From: WTFY01 sp026713925
GTDB lineage: Bacteria > Pseudomonadota > Gammaproteobacteria > UBA4575
Reading direction: 5' to 3'
DNA length: 64,000 nucleotides
Assembly: GCA_963662355.1 (NCBI GenBank)
Contig: OY759361.1
Span: 1,736,001-1,800,000, forward strand
Shown: positions 18,330 through 26,355 of the stretch, one piece after another
Layout of the letters: each line of letters starts with the position of its first letter
How positions within the stretch are numbered: position 1 is the stretch's first letter
Made by a program: the position numbers and the translations under genes
Notes under the pieces: model-generated
Told to the model about the DNA's origin: nothing
The model's input: the letters and a program-made list of their open reading frames with translations, nothing else
Databases searched by the model: none

Positions 18330-19160
18330 CTACTTGCCTGAGGGCATTTCACCCATGATCAGGCCTGGGTCCAGACGTTGTTGGTGCCAGTTCATGCGCC
18401 AGTCCAGATGCGGGCCTGTTACACGGCCCGTCGCCCCTACCAGTGCAATAGGCTGGCCTTGCTCTACCCGGTCTCCGACATTTACCAGAATCTTGTGCAG
18501 ATGGAGAAAAGAGGACGACAGATTCTGGCCATGGTCTATCACCAAGGTGTCCCCTGAAAAGTACATATCCTCAGCGTAGGTCACTAACCCGGGAGCAGGC
18601 GCCACAACAGGAGTACCTACCGGTGCGGCAATGTCAATGCCAAAATGAGGTTGCCTCGGAAACCCATTCAGGATTCTTTGACTGCCGTATATGCCTGATA
18701 TCCGGCCATGTACAGGCCAGATAAAACCGGATCTGAAATCCATGCGATCTTCGTTCACGCTACGTGCTTCTGCAATACTTGCACTCTCCTCGCGGATTCT
18801 CTGCATGACCTCCGGGCCAGGATTGACCTGCCTGTCCGGCAGCCCGTCAATGCGCTGAACGTCATACTTTCGTGACGCGATTGCAAGAACATGGGTTTCA
18901 TGCGAACCGTCTTTTGCATATACCGTCAAGTTTGCTTTAGCAGGATAGTCACGTCCAAACCCGACAATGAATTCCCCCTCGGCGGAGACACGCACCCAGT
19001 GCCCATTGACCTGCACCCTTGAACTAGGCTCAACCTGCCCAAAAGCCAGGCCACCCTGAACCAGATTTCCCGTGAGAGCCAGTGTATCCTGCTGTGTCCC
19101 TGCAGGCAGGGAAATCACCAACAGACAGAAGAAACAAACGGCTTTGGTCCGGAGATACAT
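18330..19160 (-). CDS. Secreted M23 (LytM/LysM-type) zinc peptidase
   Basis: Putative periplasmic murein endopeptidase or amidase activator. It has a signal peptide (VCFFCLLVISLPAGT), a beta-rich middle section, then the M23 domain with the metal ligands in HFGIDIAAPVGTPV, FLHLHKI and TGPHLDWRMNW. All three ligand blocks are intact, so it may be catalytically active. Base composition is clearly richer in G+C than its neighbours. It converges on sat with a gap of 40 bases. Confidence 0.9.
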   Translation of the reverse strand: MYLRTKAVCFFCLLVISLPAGTQQDTLALTGNLVQGGLAFGQVEPSSRVQVNGHWVRVSAEGEFIVGFGRDYPAKANLTVYAKDGSHETHVLAIASRKYDVQRIDGLPDRQVNPGPEVMQRIREESASIAEARSVNEDRMDFRSGFIWPVHGRISGIYGSQRILNGFPRQPHFGIDIAAPVGTPVVAPAPGLVTYAEDMYFSGDTLVIDHGQNLSSSFLHLHKILVNVGDRVEQGQPIALVGATGRVTGPHLDWRMNWHQQRLDPGLIMGEMPSGK

Positions 19161-19269
19161 TTATTTGGCCACCAGGAAAAAAAGGATTTCAGCGTTATCT
19201 TGTCACAGTTCGATGGATGCGTTAAACACAAGGAAGCCGAGGTCCGGCACTTCCTCGGACAACCAGGGC

Positions 19270-19683
19270 TCACATGGTTTCCATTACACACTTGTCACGG
19301 GCAGTACGGGCCAGGTCAATCGAGTGTTTGTAATATTCACTGAGACGATCATAGTTGAGTTCTTCCCTGGTTTTCGAGACGGCTACCACATAGTTGGCAA
19401 ATTCCTGATCGGAAGGCATATTCTCGCTGATACAATGACAGAATTCCTCGTGGCCAATGGCCTTAACACAAGCCATTTTCTTATGCTGGATATGAAGGTT
19501 AAACTGCTCCATCACCGTCTTTGGCGTGACCTGGCCGCTGGTTGCATGCTTGTCCACCAAATGTTCAGCCTCATACCCCTCCAGCGCATCCAGCATTCGC
19601 GGCAGATGTTCATCGCCGGCCGCAGTCAAGGATGCAAACACAAGCAAAGTCATCAATGCGCACAGGAATAGTCTGGGGTACAT
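19270..19683 (-). CDS. Secreted protein of unknown function
   Basis: 137 residues with a signal peptide (LFLCALMTLLVFASLTAAG). The mature part contains several Cys (KKMACVKAIGHEEFCHCISENM and DKCVMETM), which may form disulfides. I do not recognise a family. It lies about 110 bases upstream of the M23 peptidase on the same strand and shares its higher GC. Confidence 0.65.
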   Translation of the reverse strand: MYPRLFLCALMTLLVFASLTAAGDEHLPRMLDALEGYEAEHLVDKHATSGQVTPKTVMEQFNLHIQHKKMACVKAIGHEEFCHCISENMPSDQEFANYVVAVSKTREELNYDRLSEYYKHSIDLARTARDKCVMETM

Positions 19684-19894
19684 AGGCTACCTTCTGAGAG
19701 ATGCCCGGATAGCTGTGTTACAGCGGTGAACCGGCCGGATGTGGCAAAATGCATCCTGGCAGAAGAGCAGTTTCAACCGCGAACTCAATGAAAACATGAC
19801 TCCGGGCCATATCTTTTGTACGATATATGTATTCAGATACATGGTACCTGTTCCGGCTGTGTGATCAAGACATCAACGAATGAGGTAATGAGCG

Positions 19895-20077
19895 ATGACT
19901 ATAAATATGGGCGACACTGAACGTATGTTTCGAATCCTGATCGGCCTTCTGTTTATTGGCCTAGCCTTCGCATTGGGCGGAGGATGGTGGTTCGGTTTAC
20001 TGGGGGCTATACCAGTCCTCACAGGGCTTGTAGGATCATGCCCTGTTTACATGCCCTTTAGAATATCAACCAATTAA
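19895..20077 (+). CDS. DUF2892 (YgaP transmembrane-like) membrane protein
   Basis: 60-residue protein with the DUF2892 pattern: MGDTERMFRILIGLLFIGLA at the start, two hydrophobic helices, and GSCPVYMPFRIST at the end. The domain is found alone or fused to rhodanese in YgaP-like sulfurtransferases. Its own function is not known. It is followed by a hairpin at 20146. Confidence 0.85.
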   Translation: MTINMGDTERMFRILIGLLFIGLAFALGGGWWFGLLGAIPVLTGLVGSCPVYMPFRISTN

Positions 20078-20145
20078 AACCCCGGGTTCTCCTTGGATAC
20101 GACCTAGGTATTCGACAAGCTTACTGAAAACTGGCTGCAACCGTG

Positions 20146-20167
20146 CACTCCCCCAAGCGGGGGAGTG
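20146..20167. terminator. GC-rich hairpin between converging genes
   Basis: CACTCCCCC and GGGGGAGTG form a perfect nine-pair stem with a four-base AAGC loop. It sits between the DUF2892 gene and the converging DUF1326 gene. There is no T-run on either side, so it may be a bidirectional 3'-end stabiliser rather than a classic terminator. Confidence 0.55.
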
Positions 20168-20185
20168 TGTGATTTACTTCCCGTG

Positions 20186-20791
20186 TTACGGCCCGTATTG
20201 AAATGGAGAGGCCAAACCTGCTTTACCTGACTCGCTCCACTCTATGCCGTTATCATTGTAGCTGGCACTCTTGGACTCATGGACGATGACTGGATTGCCG
20301 GGTGCCACTGCAAGTGGGTGGTTAGCCACGATCACTGGCTTTCCATCTTCCCCTTCCATGGGATACATCTCGTTTTCACCGACACCTTCGATCACCAGGT
20401 GTTTCTTGGCATCGGTACTTTCAAAAGAGATTTTTGCCTTCTTTGCGCTCATTACTTCGCCTACCAGGCTTGCGATTACACTTAAATGGCCACCCCCTTC
20501 ACCACTCCATAGTGAGCAAATGGCATCAAACTGTGCATCACTGGCTTCCTCGTCAACATAAAGTGCAAGCCTCCAGTTTCCTTCGGTGAGGTGGCCTGGT
20601 GCATGTAACCACACCCCAACCTTGATTCCATCCAAGCTCACATCACCACAGTGGCCCTTTTCAATGTGCCAACCAACTATAGCTTCGCAATAACCCTTAG
20701 TAGGGTTTTTCAGTAAAATACATGGGCACAAATTATCACATGTACAAGACTCGAAATAGTTGCCCTCAACACCCCAGTCCGTTATAGCCAT
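20186..20791 (-). CDS. DUF1326 family protein
   Basis: 201 residues with the DUF1326 opening: GNYFESCTCDNLCPC, a Cys-rich motif suited to metal binding, then GHCGDVSLDGIKVGVWLHAPGH-type sequence. The function is unknown. DUF1326 and DUF2182 proteins are frequently neighbours, and here the DUF2182 gene is divergent across a 239-base spacer. The spacing suggests shared control. See the separate finding. Confidence 0.87.
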   Translation of the reverse strand: MAITDWGVEGNYFESCTCDNLCPCILLKNPTKGYCEAIVGWHIEKGHCGDVSLDGIKVGVWLHAPGHLTEGNWRLALYVDEEASDAQFDAICSLWSGEGGGHLSVIASLVGEVMSAKKAKISFESTDAKKHLVIEGVGENEMYPMEGEDGKPVIVANHPLAVAPGNPVIVHESKSASYNDNGIEWSESGKAGLASPFQYGP

Positions 20792-21030
20792 TGCATACCT
20801 CCCAAGGATGGATATATTAGGTTTGTAAAAACGATAGAATACACATAGTTGCGACTATAGCTCAAAATGGCTATTCTTTAAACACCTACGGGCAGTAAGG
20901 CTTGAATACAAACTACGTATAACTTTCCCACTTGTAGAGGTTGACCTGCTCTAAATTGTCAATCGGTGAAATCTGTATATTTTTAATATTCACAAATTCT
21001 GACCATTTGACCTTTCAGGCCTGAATATCC

Positions 21031-21828
21031 ATGAATTCATCTGGGCTATCTATCTCTGCACTACCCTCCAAAGACAGAGCAATTGTCCTATCCGGGCTAG
21101 CCATGGTCGCCGCTATTGGCTGGCTGTACATGTTTTACATGGCTTGGGCCATGGACAATATGCACTTGGTCGATATGTGGATGCCTCCTCAAGGTGGTAC
21201 ACGTGCTTGGACATCATGGGACCTTTTCATGCTTTTTATTATGTGGTTTACCATGATGCTTGCCATGATGACACCTACTGTTGTCCCTATGGTACTGATG
21301 TTTACAACAGTTAATAGGCAAAAAAAGCTTAAAGGACAGCCCTATGCACCCACATTCGCGTTTTTGTCCGGATACCTAGTGGCCTGGGGCATGTTCAGCC
21401 TGTTGGCCAGTGCAGCCCAATGGCTACTACATGAATATGGCCTGCTAAACCCGATGATGAATAGTACCAGTTATCTATTGAGTGGCGCAGTCCTCATCCT
21501 AGCAGGGGTTTACCAGTGGACCCCTATGAAAGATGCATGTTTACACCAGTGCCGAACTCCACTTGGATTCTTGATGGCAGCATGGAAAGACGGCAGGTTC
21601 GGGGCTTTCCAGATGGGTATGCATCATGGTTTGTTCTGTGTGGGCTGCTGCTGGGCTCTAATGGCTGTTTTGTTTTCCGTAGGTGTCATGAATATACTCT
21701 GGGTTGTGTTGATTACGATATTTGTACTGCTTGAAAAAGCATTGCCATATTCTGCTACCATCACACGAACGATAACCGGAACTGGGTTGATTGTATGGGG
21801 GGTTTGCTGGTTAATGCTTTATCCCTGA
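21031..21828 (+). CDS. DUF2182 multi-pass membrane protein
   Basis: 265 residues, about six or seven hydrophobic segments, with the family blocks WDLFMLFIMWFTMMLAMMTP, QWTPMKDACLHQCRTP and GMHHGLFCVGCCWALM. Conserved Met, Cys and His in the membrane suggest metal binding or transport. This is inferred from the family, and no substrate is proven. It pairs divergently with the DUF1326 gene. Confidence 0.87.
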   Translation: MNSSGLSISALPSKDRAIVLSGLAMVAAIGWLYMFYMAWAMDNMHLVDMWMPPQGGTRAWTSWDLFMLFIMWFTMMLAMMTPTVVPMVLMFTTVNRQKKLKGQPYAPTFAFLSGYLVAWGMFSLLASAAQWLLHEYGLLNPMMNSTSYLLSGAVLILAGVYQWTPMKDACLHQCRTPLGFLMAAWKDGRFGAFQMGMHHGLFCVGCCWALMAVLFSVGVMNILWVVLITIFVLLEKALPYSATITRTITGTGLIVWGVCWLMLYP

Positions 21829-21912
21829 TAAACCACTTAGGCCTATCCACAAAACTAAAGACAGTTGAGTTTCTAACCCTCAATTTCTCATACCCTATTA
21901 TACTGGCCTGTA

Positions 21913-22305
21913 ATGTACAAAATTGATCGCTGTCATAATTTTTATTCGATGTACATGATCGGACCCATGTTTATTACCTTACATACCATGTTTGAACAGC
22001 AATACCAGAAACTTGCTCTTGCGGTAGGCGAAACTGCTGAGCAAATTCGTGCACCTGGGAAATTGGCTCCTGGCTCCTACAGCAGGTTCGCAGAATCCAC
22101 CCAGATCGATGAAGAGACTGGTGCACCTGATGCAAAAAACATGATCCGACAGATGGTTCTAGGGCAGGAAGCTGCAATACGAACAGCACGCGAGGTCTTT
22201 CCGGTAACTGAACAGGCAACCGACGAACCAACTGCCGATTTGCTCACAAATCGTATGCAGACGCATGAAAAAACAGCCCGGGTGCTGAGGGGCTTACTAC
22301 AATAA
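21913..22305 (+). pseudogene. N-terminally decayed Dps-family ferritin-like protein
   Basis: From GPMFITLHTMFEQQYQKLAL to DLLTNRMQTHEKTARVLRGLL the sequence follows Dps/ferritin-like proteins closely. However, the N-terminal helix (about 35-40 residues) is absent, and the canonical HNFHWNV has become HNFYSMYM. The ferroxidase Asp (AVDxIAE) is Gly in AVGETAE. Only one of the two iron-ligand His and the Glu remain. In-frame sequence upstream of the ATG runs only a short way before a stop, so no longer start exists. It is either a dying gene or a small repurposed helper. The frame itself is still open. Confidence 0.65.
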
Positions 22306-22412
22306 ACTGGTAATCCATTTGATACCTCATGGATTTGTCACCTGATGCGCCATAGTAGACATAGCACGGCACTTCATGAAGTTAACGACCAATTCATTAA
22401 GGAGATTACAAT

Positions 22413-22742
22413 ATGTTCGGATTAGGTGGAAAAAACAAAGATTTCAAGGCAACAGTAAAAAATACAGGCCAGACATTCGATGTCAAGGGTGGTATTAACC
22501 TTTTGCAAGCAGCTAAAAATGCGGGAATTGACTGGCCATGCGATTGCAAAGTTGGCTCGTGTGGCACCTGTCGAGCCAAGCTGATTACTGGTAAAGTAAA
22601 GGCGCTGACAGATTTCGCATATACTCTTGACGGCGATATGCTTAAAAACAATTACATTCTAGCTTGTCAGTCCAGACTTAAAACAGATGTCGAGATTGAA
22701 GTAGACTTCAACCAGACTGCTATTAACCCGGATTACAAATAA
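22413..22742 (+). CDS. 2Fe-2S ferredoxin (plant/phage type)
   Basis: 109 residues with the cluster-binding pattern CDCKVGSCGTCR and the fourth Cys in ILACQSRLK. It starts after AAGGAGATT, a strong ribosome site. It is probably a soluble electron carrier for an oxygenase or dehydrogenase, partner unknown. The gene is followed by a nine-pair hairpin. Confidence 0.9.
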   Translation: MFGLGGKNKDFKATVKNTGQTFDVKGGINLLQAAKNAGIDWPCDCKVGSCGTCRAKLITGKVKALTDFAYTLDGDMLKNNYILACQSRLKTDVEIEVDFNQTAINPDYK

Positions 22743-22748
22743 GGACAG

Positions 22749-22771
22749 TTTGCCATGTCTAGCATGGCAAA
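22749..22771 (+). other. Perfect hairpin after the ferredoxin gene
   Basis: TTTGCCATG and CATGGCAAA pair perfectly around a five-base loop, six bases after the ferredoxin stop. The absence of a T-run makes it more likely a 3'-end protector or processing site than a rho-independent terminator. Confidence 0.5.
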
Positions 22772-22808
22772 CACGCCTGACATGCTTTAGGCCTCTGGAA
22801 AACAAGAG

Positions 22809-23234
22809 TTGTTTTGGAACAACCTGCAAACTTGGAAGCAAAGCGCCTACAACACAATGTGGTGTTTGATAGGGTGCGCTATAGGTGATTTCGGGACTAT
22901 TGCTTTTTTCCAGTTCTTCACAACAGGCATCAACCCGCTACTCATATTGACCTTGGCTGTCGTTAACGGACTCATCACCAGTGTGATACTGGAAACAATA
23001 ATTCTAATGCGCAAGGGTATGGTGATCAACACGGCTTTCAGAACAGCCATGGGCATGAGTTTTATCTCAATGGTTTCCATGGAAGTCACCATGAACATTA
23101 CTGACTATTTTCTCACTGGTGGTGCAAAACTTGTCTGGTGGGTTATACCTGTCATGCTTGTCGTAGGGTTTCTAACCCCATGGCCGTATAATTACTGGCG
23201 CTTGGAGAAGCTTGGCGAGTCCTGCTGCCATTGA
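22809..23234 (+). CDS. DUF4396 membrane protein
   Basis: 141 residues, four hydrophobic segments, with family-like features: the opening YNTMWCLIGCAIGDFGTI and the closing GFLTPWPYNYWRLEKLGESCCH. The Cys and His ending is typical. The function is unknown. Related proteins occur near copper or heavy-metal genes, so a metal role is a guess. A TTG-started transporter begins six bases after its stop. Confidence 0.7.
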   Translation: MFWNNLQTWKQSAYNTMWCLIGCAIGDFGTIAFFQFFTTGINPLLILTLAVVNGLITSVILETIILMRKGMVINTAFRTAMGMSFISMVSMEVTMNITDYFLTGGAKLVWWVIPVMLVVGFLTPWPYNYWRLEKLGESCCH

Positions 23235-23240
23235 AATATC

Positions 23241-24605
23241 TTGTCTACCGATAATAACCTGAATTCAAAAAATCAGCTTCAACTGCTGAAAGAAAAACGC
23301 TTTGGCCCTTTTTTCCTTACCCAGTTCTTTGGCGCCTTCAACGATAATGTATTTAAAAATGCACTAATTATACTTGTAGCTTTTCAAAGCAGTTATTCAG
23401 GTTCTGAGGCTTCAAACAACATAATCAATCTAGCAGCAATCCTATTCATTTTGCCGTTTTTTCTTTTTTCTGCAACTGCCGGTCAAATTGCAGATCGCTT
23501 TGAAAAAGCAGCACTGATAAGAAAAATTAAATTGGGTGAAATAGGCATTATGCTGTTTGCTGCAATAGGTTTTTACCTCAACAATATTCCTTTTCTATTG
23601 CTCGTCCTATTCCTTATGGGTTCTCAATCTTCATTCTTCGGCCCAATCAAGTACTCCATTATCCCAGAACACCTAAAAAAAGAGGAACTGATCGGAGGCA
23701 ATGCATTGGTAGAATCTGGAACATTCATGGCAATTTTGCTAGGTACGATTTTTGGTGGATTTCTGGTGGGAATTTCTTCCGATTCAAGAATATTGGTATC
23801 ATGCACTGTAATTGCTCTGGCTAGCTTGGGCTATATAAGTTCTCTAAACATACCCTTATCTTCTGCCGTTGATCCGATGATCAAAATACGGTGGAACCCA
23901 TTTACCGAAACATTTCGCAACATAAAGTTACTAAGGGAAAATAAAACTGTTTTTTTCTCCATATTGGGCATTGCATGGTTTTGGTTTCTAGGTGCAACCT
24001 ACATCACTCAGCTACCGAATTTCACACATCTTGCTCTCGGTGCCGATGCACAAGTCGTTACTTTATTTCTGGCCTTGTTTTGTATAGGCATTGGGTTGGG
24101 CTCACTGCTTTGTGAAAAACTATCCAACCATACAATTGAGTTAGGCCTAGTACCAATCGGCTCTATGGGCCTTTCTCTTTTTGGTGTTGACGTTTTTTTC
24201 GCAGCTACCTTACACACATCCAGCGAACTTCTCAGCCTGCAAGAGTTTATTCAAATAAAATCAAACTGGCGTCTTTGCATTGACATGTTATTTATAGGTG
24301 CATTCGGTGGTATTTACATTGTTCCGTTATACGCACTGATTCAGGCCCGTACCAATCCGCAAAGGCGCGCACGAGTTATTGCAGGAAATAATATTTTAAA
24401 TGCAGTAGCAATTGCTGCCGCTTCTATTTACGCTATGGTACTGCTCAATGCAGACTTGAATATCCCCCAGCTTTTCCTGATAGCAGCAATACTAAATGCA
24501 GTCTTCGCACTTTATCTTTTTGTACAAGTCCCTGAGTTTATTACGCGTTTCGTTGCTTGGGTCCTGACTCATCTGGTGTACCGTGTAAAAAAAAATACAC
24601 CTTGA
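23241..24605 (+). CDS. MFS transporter, LplT-like
   Basis: 454 residues, about 12 membrane segments. The N-terminal block FFLTQFFGAFNDNVFKNAL and SATAGQIADRFEKA and FFGPIKYSIIPEHL match the lysophospholipid transporter (LplT/Aas N-domain) family. LplT flips lysophospholipid inward for re-acylation. No Aas acyltransferase is fused or adjacent, so the substrate is uncertain. The start is a TTG without an obvious ribosome site, six bases after the DUF4396 stop. No ATG exists nearby in frame. Confidence 0.82.
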   Translation: MSTDNNLNSKNQLQLLKEKRFGPFFLTQFFGAFNDNVFKNALIILVAFQSSYSGSEASNNIINLAAILFILPFFLFSATAGQIADRFEKAALIRKIKLGEIGIMLFAAIGFYLNNIPFLLLVLFLMGSQSSFFGPIKYSIIPEHLKKEELIGGNALVESGTFMAILLGTIFGGFLVGISSDSRILVSCTVIALASLGYISSLNIPLSSAVDPMIKIRWNPFTETFRNIKLLRENKTVFFSILGIAWFWFLGATYITQLPNFTHLALGADAQVVTLFLALFCIGIGLGSLLCEKLSNHTIELGLVPIGSMGLSLFGVDVFFAATLHTSSELLSLQEFIQIKSNWRLCIDMLFIGAFGGIYIVPLYALIQARTNPQRRARVIAGNNILNAVAIAAASIYAMVLLNADLNIPQLFLIAAILNAVFALYLFVQVPEFITRFVAWVLTHLVYRVKKNTP

Positions 24606-24702
24606 AAACATTGGATTGGATACAGCAGACCCTACACTTCTCTACGCCCATCCACCATGAATAATTTGCTAGCCATACGTCAGGTGCCCTTTCCATATCC
24701 TT

Positions 24703-25374
24703 TCACATGTATATTTGTTCATAAGTTGCAATCTCTTTGGCCAAATCAGCCATCTTCTTAAAGATATAGTGTGCACCAGCATCGATAAGCCAGTCCTCAT
24801 TTATGAAACCTGCATAACCAAACACATTCATACCTGCAGTAATTCCTCCCTTTACTCCTATTGGACTGTCCTCAATTACAAGGCACTTGCAAGGCTCGGT
24901 GTATCCCATATCATGCGCTGCATGAAGAAAGATATCTGGACAAGGCTTTCTACGAGACACATCAGATGCACTATAGAGCTTCCCTTCAAACGATTCGAGT
25001 AGGCCAGTTTTGCTCAAGGTGGTGCGCATCTTCTCATGTGACCCATCCGATGCAACGCAATACGGAATGGTAATTTCTGCCAAAGCCTGCTTGATACCAC
25101 ATACGGCAGTAACCGAATTTCTTAAAGCTGCTATGATCTCACTTTGATACCTAGCTTCCAAATTTGAAGGCGGCTTGCGTCCTATCAACTGTTCAATTAT
25201 CTTCAGGGACTGCTCAGAAGACTTTCCCAAAAACATTCCCAACAAGTCATCCATGTTGAGTGATAAGCCGCACTCCTCAGACAATATTCTTCCGAATACT
25301 TCGGCAGTAATTCGCTCACTATCAACAAGGACGCCATCACAATCAAATATGATTAGCTCAATTTTATTCATCAC
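24703..25374 (-). CDS. HAD-superfamily hydrolase (beta-PGM/YieH-like)
   Basis: 223-residue HAD phosphatase. Motif I is FDCDGVLVDSE, motif II is around VASDGS, the Lys is in RRKPCPDIFL and motif IV is VIEDSPIGVKGG. The helical cap of the class I type lies between motifs I and II. The family includes phosphoglycolate and 6-phosphogluconate phosphatases. Given glcDEF in this window, phosphoglycolate is a tempting but unproven substrate. Confidence 0.85.
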   Translation of the reverse strand: MMNKIELIIFDCDGVLVDSERITAEVFGRILSEECGLSLNMDDLLGMFLGKSSEQSLKIIEQLIGRKPPSNLEARYQSEIIAALRNSVTAVCGIKQALAEITIPYCVASDGSHEKMRTTLSKTGLLESFEGKLYSASDVSRRKPCPDIFLHAAHDMGYTEPCKCLVIEDSPIGVKGGITAGMNVFGYAGFINEDWLIDAGAHYIFKKMADLAKEIATYEQIYM

Positions 25375-25653
25375 TTAACAAATGTATTTTCGGAATCATG
25401 CATTCATGATTATCGAGATAGTTTCAGGAAATAAATTCTCGTTAATCTGAAAGGATACTGGTATTGTTTTAGCAGGCTAGCTAGTAAGCCTGCGCAAACA
25501 CCAGAAGACCATTATTTCTACAATGTATAGCCTTCATCAATCAGATATAAAACCTGCCTGGGTTCAACTCATTCTGAGACAGGAAATACTTATGATCACA
25601 GGCATAGTTCAGCATATGTGGGGAGGACCAGTAAGACTTGCGCGTCAACCATA

Positions 25654-25729
25654 TGGAGCGGGAAACGAGGCTCGAACTCGCGACCTCAACCTTGGCAAGG
25701 TTGCGCTCTACCAACTGAGCTATTCCCGC
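25654..25729 (-). tRNA. tRNA-Gly (anticodon GCC)
   Basis: The reverse complement folds as a cloverleaf. The acceptor stem is GCGGGAA paired to TTCCCGC, the D arm starts AGCTCAGTTGGTAGAGC, the anticodon stem is CAACC/GGTTG with loop TTGCCAA (anticodon GCC), and the T arm includes GTTCGAGCC. The length is 76 bases and CCA is encoded. It lies downstream of pgsA on the same strand, the usual gammaproteobacterial order. Confidence 0.97.
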
Positions 25730-25789
25730 AATATCCAGGTTCCAGTTTAACGATCAACAGGTATGAGTCAATATATTCCGGCATCTCCT

Positions 25790-26344
25790 TCAGCCAGAAG
25801 ACATCATTGCACGGCGAATATAGATTACCATTGACCAAAGCGTAAGAGTCGCTGCAACATTCAGCAACCATACTCCAATTTCAAAAACAGGTAGACCAAA
25901 TACTGGATGGTAATAGAGTATCAAAAACAACGCTAACATTTGTACAGCGGTTTTGAGCTTGCCAACCATCGAAACTGCTACTGACCCACGACGACCCAGT
26001 TCGGACATCCATTCACGGAGACCGGAGACCACAATTTCCCGTGCAATTATGATCAGTGTCGGAATTAGAATGGACAAGTGTCCGTGAGCATCCACTATAA
26101 CGACAAGTACCGTAACCACAATCAATTTATCTGCAATTGGGTCCAAAAATGCTCCCAATTTAGATACCTGATTCAGCCTTCGTGCTAAATACCCATCTAA
26201 CCAATCCGTCAATGACGCAAATCCGAAAAGTACAGCTGCAACTGGCATACCCCAGTAGTCGGGAGGAAAATAGTAAGCCCACACTAACATGGGTATTATC
26301 AAAATCCTGATACAGGTCAATAAGTTAGGAATATAATATATCAT
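25790..26344 (-). CDS. pgsA: CDP-diacylglycerol-glycerol-3-phosphate 3-phosphatidyltransferase
   Basis: Makes phosphatidylglycerol phosphate, the first committed step to PG and cardiolipin. The CDP-alcohol motif is DWLDGYLARRLNQVSKLGAF, continuing to LDPIADK (D..DG..AR...G...D...D). Membrane segments surround it. The length is 184 residues. It lies 11 bases after uvrC in the same transcript, followed by tRNA-Gly. Confidence 0.95.
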   Translation of the reverse strand: MIYYIPNLLTCIRILIIPMLVWAYYFPPDYWGMPVAAVLFGFASLTDWLDGYLARRLNQVSKLGAFLDPIADKLIVVTVLVVIVDAHGHLSILIPTLIIIAREIVVSGLREWMSELGRRGSVAVSMVGKLKTAVQMLALFLILYYHPVFGLPVFEIGVWLLNVAATLTLWSMVIYIRRAMMSSG

Positions 26345-26355
26345 GTAAGGTTAAT

